A DNA stretch of 7,445 bases from Desulfobacterales bacterium (GTDB lineage: Bacteria; Desulfobacterota; DSM-4660; Desulfatiglandales; B25-G16): contig JABXJY010000135.1 in the NCBI GenBank assembly GCA_013375385.1, positions 1 through 7,445 on the forward strand. The letters run 5' to 3'. Under the pieces are notes generated by a model, which was not told the origin of the DNA, did not search any database, and was given only the letters and a program-made list of their open reading frames with translations. Below, piece after piece: positions 5,730 through 7,445 of this stretch (position 1 is the stretch's first letter; the number at the start of each line of letters is the position of its first letter). Position numbers and translations under genes: made by a program.

Positions 5730-7445
5730 CACTTCCGCTAACGGGGATGAGGTGTGCCAATTGCGCCCTCAATATTGAAGGAGAGGTGAAAAAGCTCTCC
5801 GGAGTCAAGGAAGCAAATGTCAATTTTGCCACAGAACAGGCTGCCATATCATTTGAGTCAGATGAGATTCAAATAAAGGATGTAGTTGAAAAGATTCATG
5901 ACGCTGGCTACGGAGTCGCCAAAGCAACCGTTGAATTCCCCCTTACGGGGATGAGCTCTGCCAACAGTGCCATGACCATTGAAAGGAGCTTGAAGAGACA
6001 GGTCCCTGGTGTGGTAGATGCATCTGTCAGCTTTGCAGCCGAGCGCGCCAGTGTGGAATACATTCCGACCATAACAACCATAGATGACATGGTCGCGGCA
6101 ATAGAAAAGGCAGGTTATAGGGCGATCAGGCCTGATGAGACCTTTGAGGATGAAGATGCAGCTCGAAAGGCGGAGATAAGAAATCAGACCCGAGAGTTTC
6201 TGGTTGGAGTCCTGTTTACCGCACCGCTTCTTTTTCTCAGCGTGGGAAGGGATTTTGGCCTTTTTGGCTTGTGGAGCCATGCTGCCTGGGTGAACTGGCT
6301 GTTTCTGGCCCTGGCAACACCGGTTCAATTCTATACAGGATGGGACTATTATACAGGGGGTTGGAGAAGCCTCAAGCACAGAAGGGCCAACGTAGATGTC
6401 CTGGTGGCCATGGGATCATCGGTGGCCTATTTCTACTCCCTCTCCTTGCTCCTCTATCCAGCCCTTGGAGAGCATGTCTATTTTGAGACATCGGCCGTCA
6501 TTATTACGCTGATCAAACTGGGAAAGTTGCTGGAATCAAGGACCAAGGGAAGGACAGGCGGGGCCATCCGCAAGCTGATGGGTCTGCACCCCAAAATCGC
6601 CACCATCTTGGAGAATGGAAAAGAAAAAGAGATCCCCCTTTCCCAGGTTCAGTTGGGAGATGTGGTCATTGTCCGTCCCGGGGAGATCATCCCTGTGGAT
6701 GGGGTAGTCCTTGAAGGGGAATCAAGCGTTGATGAATCCATGTTGACCGGTGAGCCTCTTCCCGTGGAGAAGGCTCCGGGGGATAAGATTACCGGCGGAG
6801 CCATCAACGGGGAGGGGTATGTCAAGTTTGGGGCCACAAGGGTCGCAAAGGATACCTCCCTTGCCCGGCTCATCCGCTCGGTTCGGGAGGCTCAGAGAAG
6901 CAAGGCCCCCATTCAGACTCTGGCGGATAGGGTTGCTGCCGTATTTCTTCTAGGGGTGATCACGACAGCTCTCCTGACGTTTAACCTCTGGTGGGCACTC
7001 GGAGGCGAATTCGTCCCATCCATGATACGAATGGTGGCGGTATTGATCATTGCCTGCCCCTGTGCTCTCGCGTTGGCCACACCCACAGCCATTATGGCTG
7101 GAAGAAGAAAGGGTGCGAAAAAAGGTATACTTTTCAAAAACAGCGAAGCCCTGGAGATGGCCACAAGACTTGATACGATTGTTCTGAGTAAAACCGGGAC
7201 CATCACCATGGGCAGGCTCTCCGTGGTCAATGTGATTGTGTGTGATTCACTTAACGAGGAAGAGCTTTTAGGACTCGTGGCCTCGGTGGAGAGGGGATCT
7301 GAACATCCTCTGGGACGGGCCATTGTCAAGGAGGCAGAAAACAGAGGGATTGATCTCTTTAAACCAGGTGACTTCAAGGCCCTGAGGGGACTGGGAGTGC
7401 AGGCAAATATAAACGGGCAGGAAGTCCTGGTGGGAAAGCCCAACT
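5711..7445 (+). CDS. copA: CopA-like P1B-type metal ATPase with Ser replacing the catalytic Asp (partial, 578 codons)
   Basis: The frame is open to the right edge; usual members are about 750-850 residues, so the rest of the P domain and the last two helices are outside. In order: HMA domain 1 (residues about 5-70) with intact GMRCANC (C15, C18); HMA domain 2 (about 73-138) with GMSSANS, where both ligand cysteines are Ser (S83, S86); membrane helices within about 160-275; an actuator domain with TGE (346-348); a CPC membrane metal site (449-451); the phosphorylation motif as SKTGT (493-497); and the N-domain SEHPL motif (H532, P533). Known: the family pumps Cu+ or similar ions outward, driven by phosphorylation of Asp in DKTGT. 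Here that Asp is Ser (codon AGT, 7187-7189), so normal pumping should be impossible. After CPC, the usual MVGTGKGAE-type segment reads MAGRRKGAK. Everything else visible looks conserved, without stops. It may be a pseudoenzyme (sensor, chaperone or leak path) or a recently inactivated pump. The symbol marks family only. Confidence 0.88.
   Translation, partial: MSEKNVTLPLTGMRCANCALNIEGEVKKLSGVKEANVNFATEQAAISFESDEIQIKDVVEKIHDAGYGVAKATVEFPLTGMSSANSAMTIERSLKRQVPGVVDASVSFAAERASVEYIPTITTIDDMVAAIEKAGYRAIRPDETFEDEDAARKAEIRNQTREFLVGVLFTAPLLFLSVGRDFGLFGLWSHAAWVNWLFLALATPVQFYTGWDYYTGGWRSLKHRRANVDVLVAMGSSVAYFYSLSLLLYPALGEHVYFETSAVIITLIKLGKLLESRTKGRTGGAIRKLMGLHPKIATILENGKEKEIPLSQVQLGDVVIVRPGEIIPVDGVVLEGESSVDESMLTGEPLPVEKAPGDKITGGAINGEGYVKFGATRVAKDTSLARLIRSVREAQRSKAPIQTLADRVAAVFLLGVITTALLTFNLWWALGGEFVPSMIRMVAVLIIACPCALALATPTAIMAGRRKGAKKGILFKNSEALEMATRLDTIVLSKTGTITMGRLSVVNVIVCDSLNEEELLGLVASVERGSEHPLGRAIVKEAENRGIDLFKPGDFKALRGLGVQANINGQEVLVGKPN

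Noticed and set aside
5858..6379. 173-codon minus-strand open frame
   Set aside because: It lies antisense to the well-supported ATPase frame, its protein resembles no family, and it has no ribosome binding site.
6913..7443. 176-codon minus-strand open frame at the right edge
   Set aside because: Antisense shadow of the ATPase. The sense frame has CPC, KTGT and HP motifs, while this one has low-complexity Ser/Thr/Pro sequence.

Overview
The window looks like chromosomal DNA of a Desulfobacterota-type (deltaproteobacterial) anaerobe. That assignment is an inference. It rests on the style of the hybrid sensor kinase, on a 44-residue PAS-kinase N-terminus starting MARKPTYEELEQRVKELQKE, and on the CopA-like ATPase with two N-terminal metal-binding domains. 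No rRNA, tRNA or CRISPR array was seen.

Layout. (1) Bases 1-273, minus: 5' part of a tyrosine recombinase (integrase) broken by a small frameshifting deletion near base 100; it runs off the left edge. (2) Bases 384-1549: a 332-residue protein of unknown function (475-1473, plus) bracketed by two 31-base direct repeats that match at 28 of 31 positions, so gene plus repeat look like a cassette next to the integrase. (3) Bases 1568-1714: a possible 29-codon ORF and a large nested hairpin with a T-tract, lying where two genes converge. (4) Bases 1746-4133, minus: an intact 795-residue membrane hybrid histidine kinase. Just upstream is an orphan 44-residue kinase N-terminus that ends inside a hairpin (4232-4366). 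(5) Bases 4367-5252: about 890 bases with no convincing gene but several inverted repeats. (6) Bases 5253-5543, minus: the C-terminal remnant of a sulfatase-modifying-factor (SUMF1/FGE) domain protein. (7) Bases 5600-5729: a frameshifted remnant of a heavy-metal-associated (HMA) domain. It leads into (8) a CopA-type P1B ATPase (5711 to the right edge, plus).

The most unusual point is in the ATPase. The invariant phosphorylation motif DKTGT reads SKTGT, so the catalytic aspartate is a serine (residue 493), and the second HMA domain has SxxS in place of CxxC. The first HMA CxxC, the membrane CPC, TGE and the nucleotide-binding HP motif are all intact, and the frame stays open for 578 codons. 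Either this is a metal-binding pseudo-P-type ATPase with a non-pumping role, or it is a pump that lost its catalytic residues and is at an early stage of decay.

The window as a whole mixes intact genes with at least four gene fragments (integrase, PAS-kinase N-terminus, SUMF1 domain, HMA domain), as expected of an accessory region shaped by recombination and erosion. The genes do not form one obvious pathway. The cassette gene and the sensor kinase converge, and the ATPase appears to have its own promoter region.
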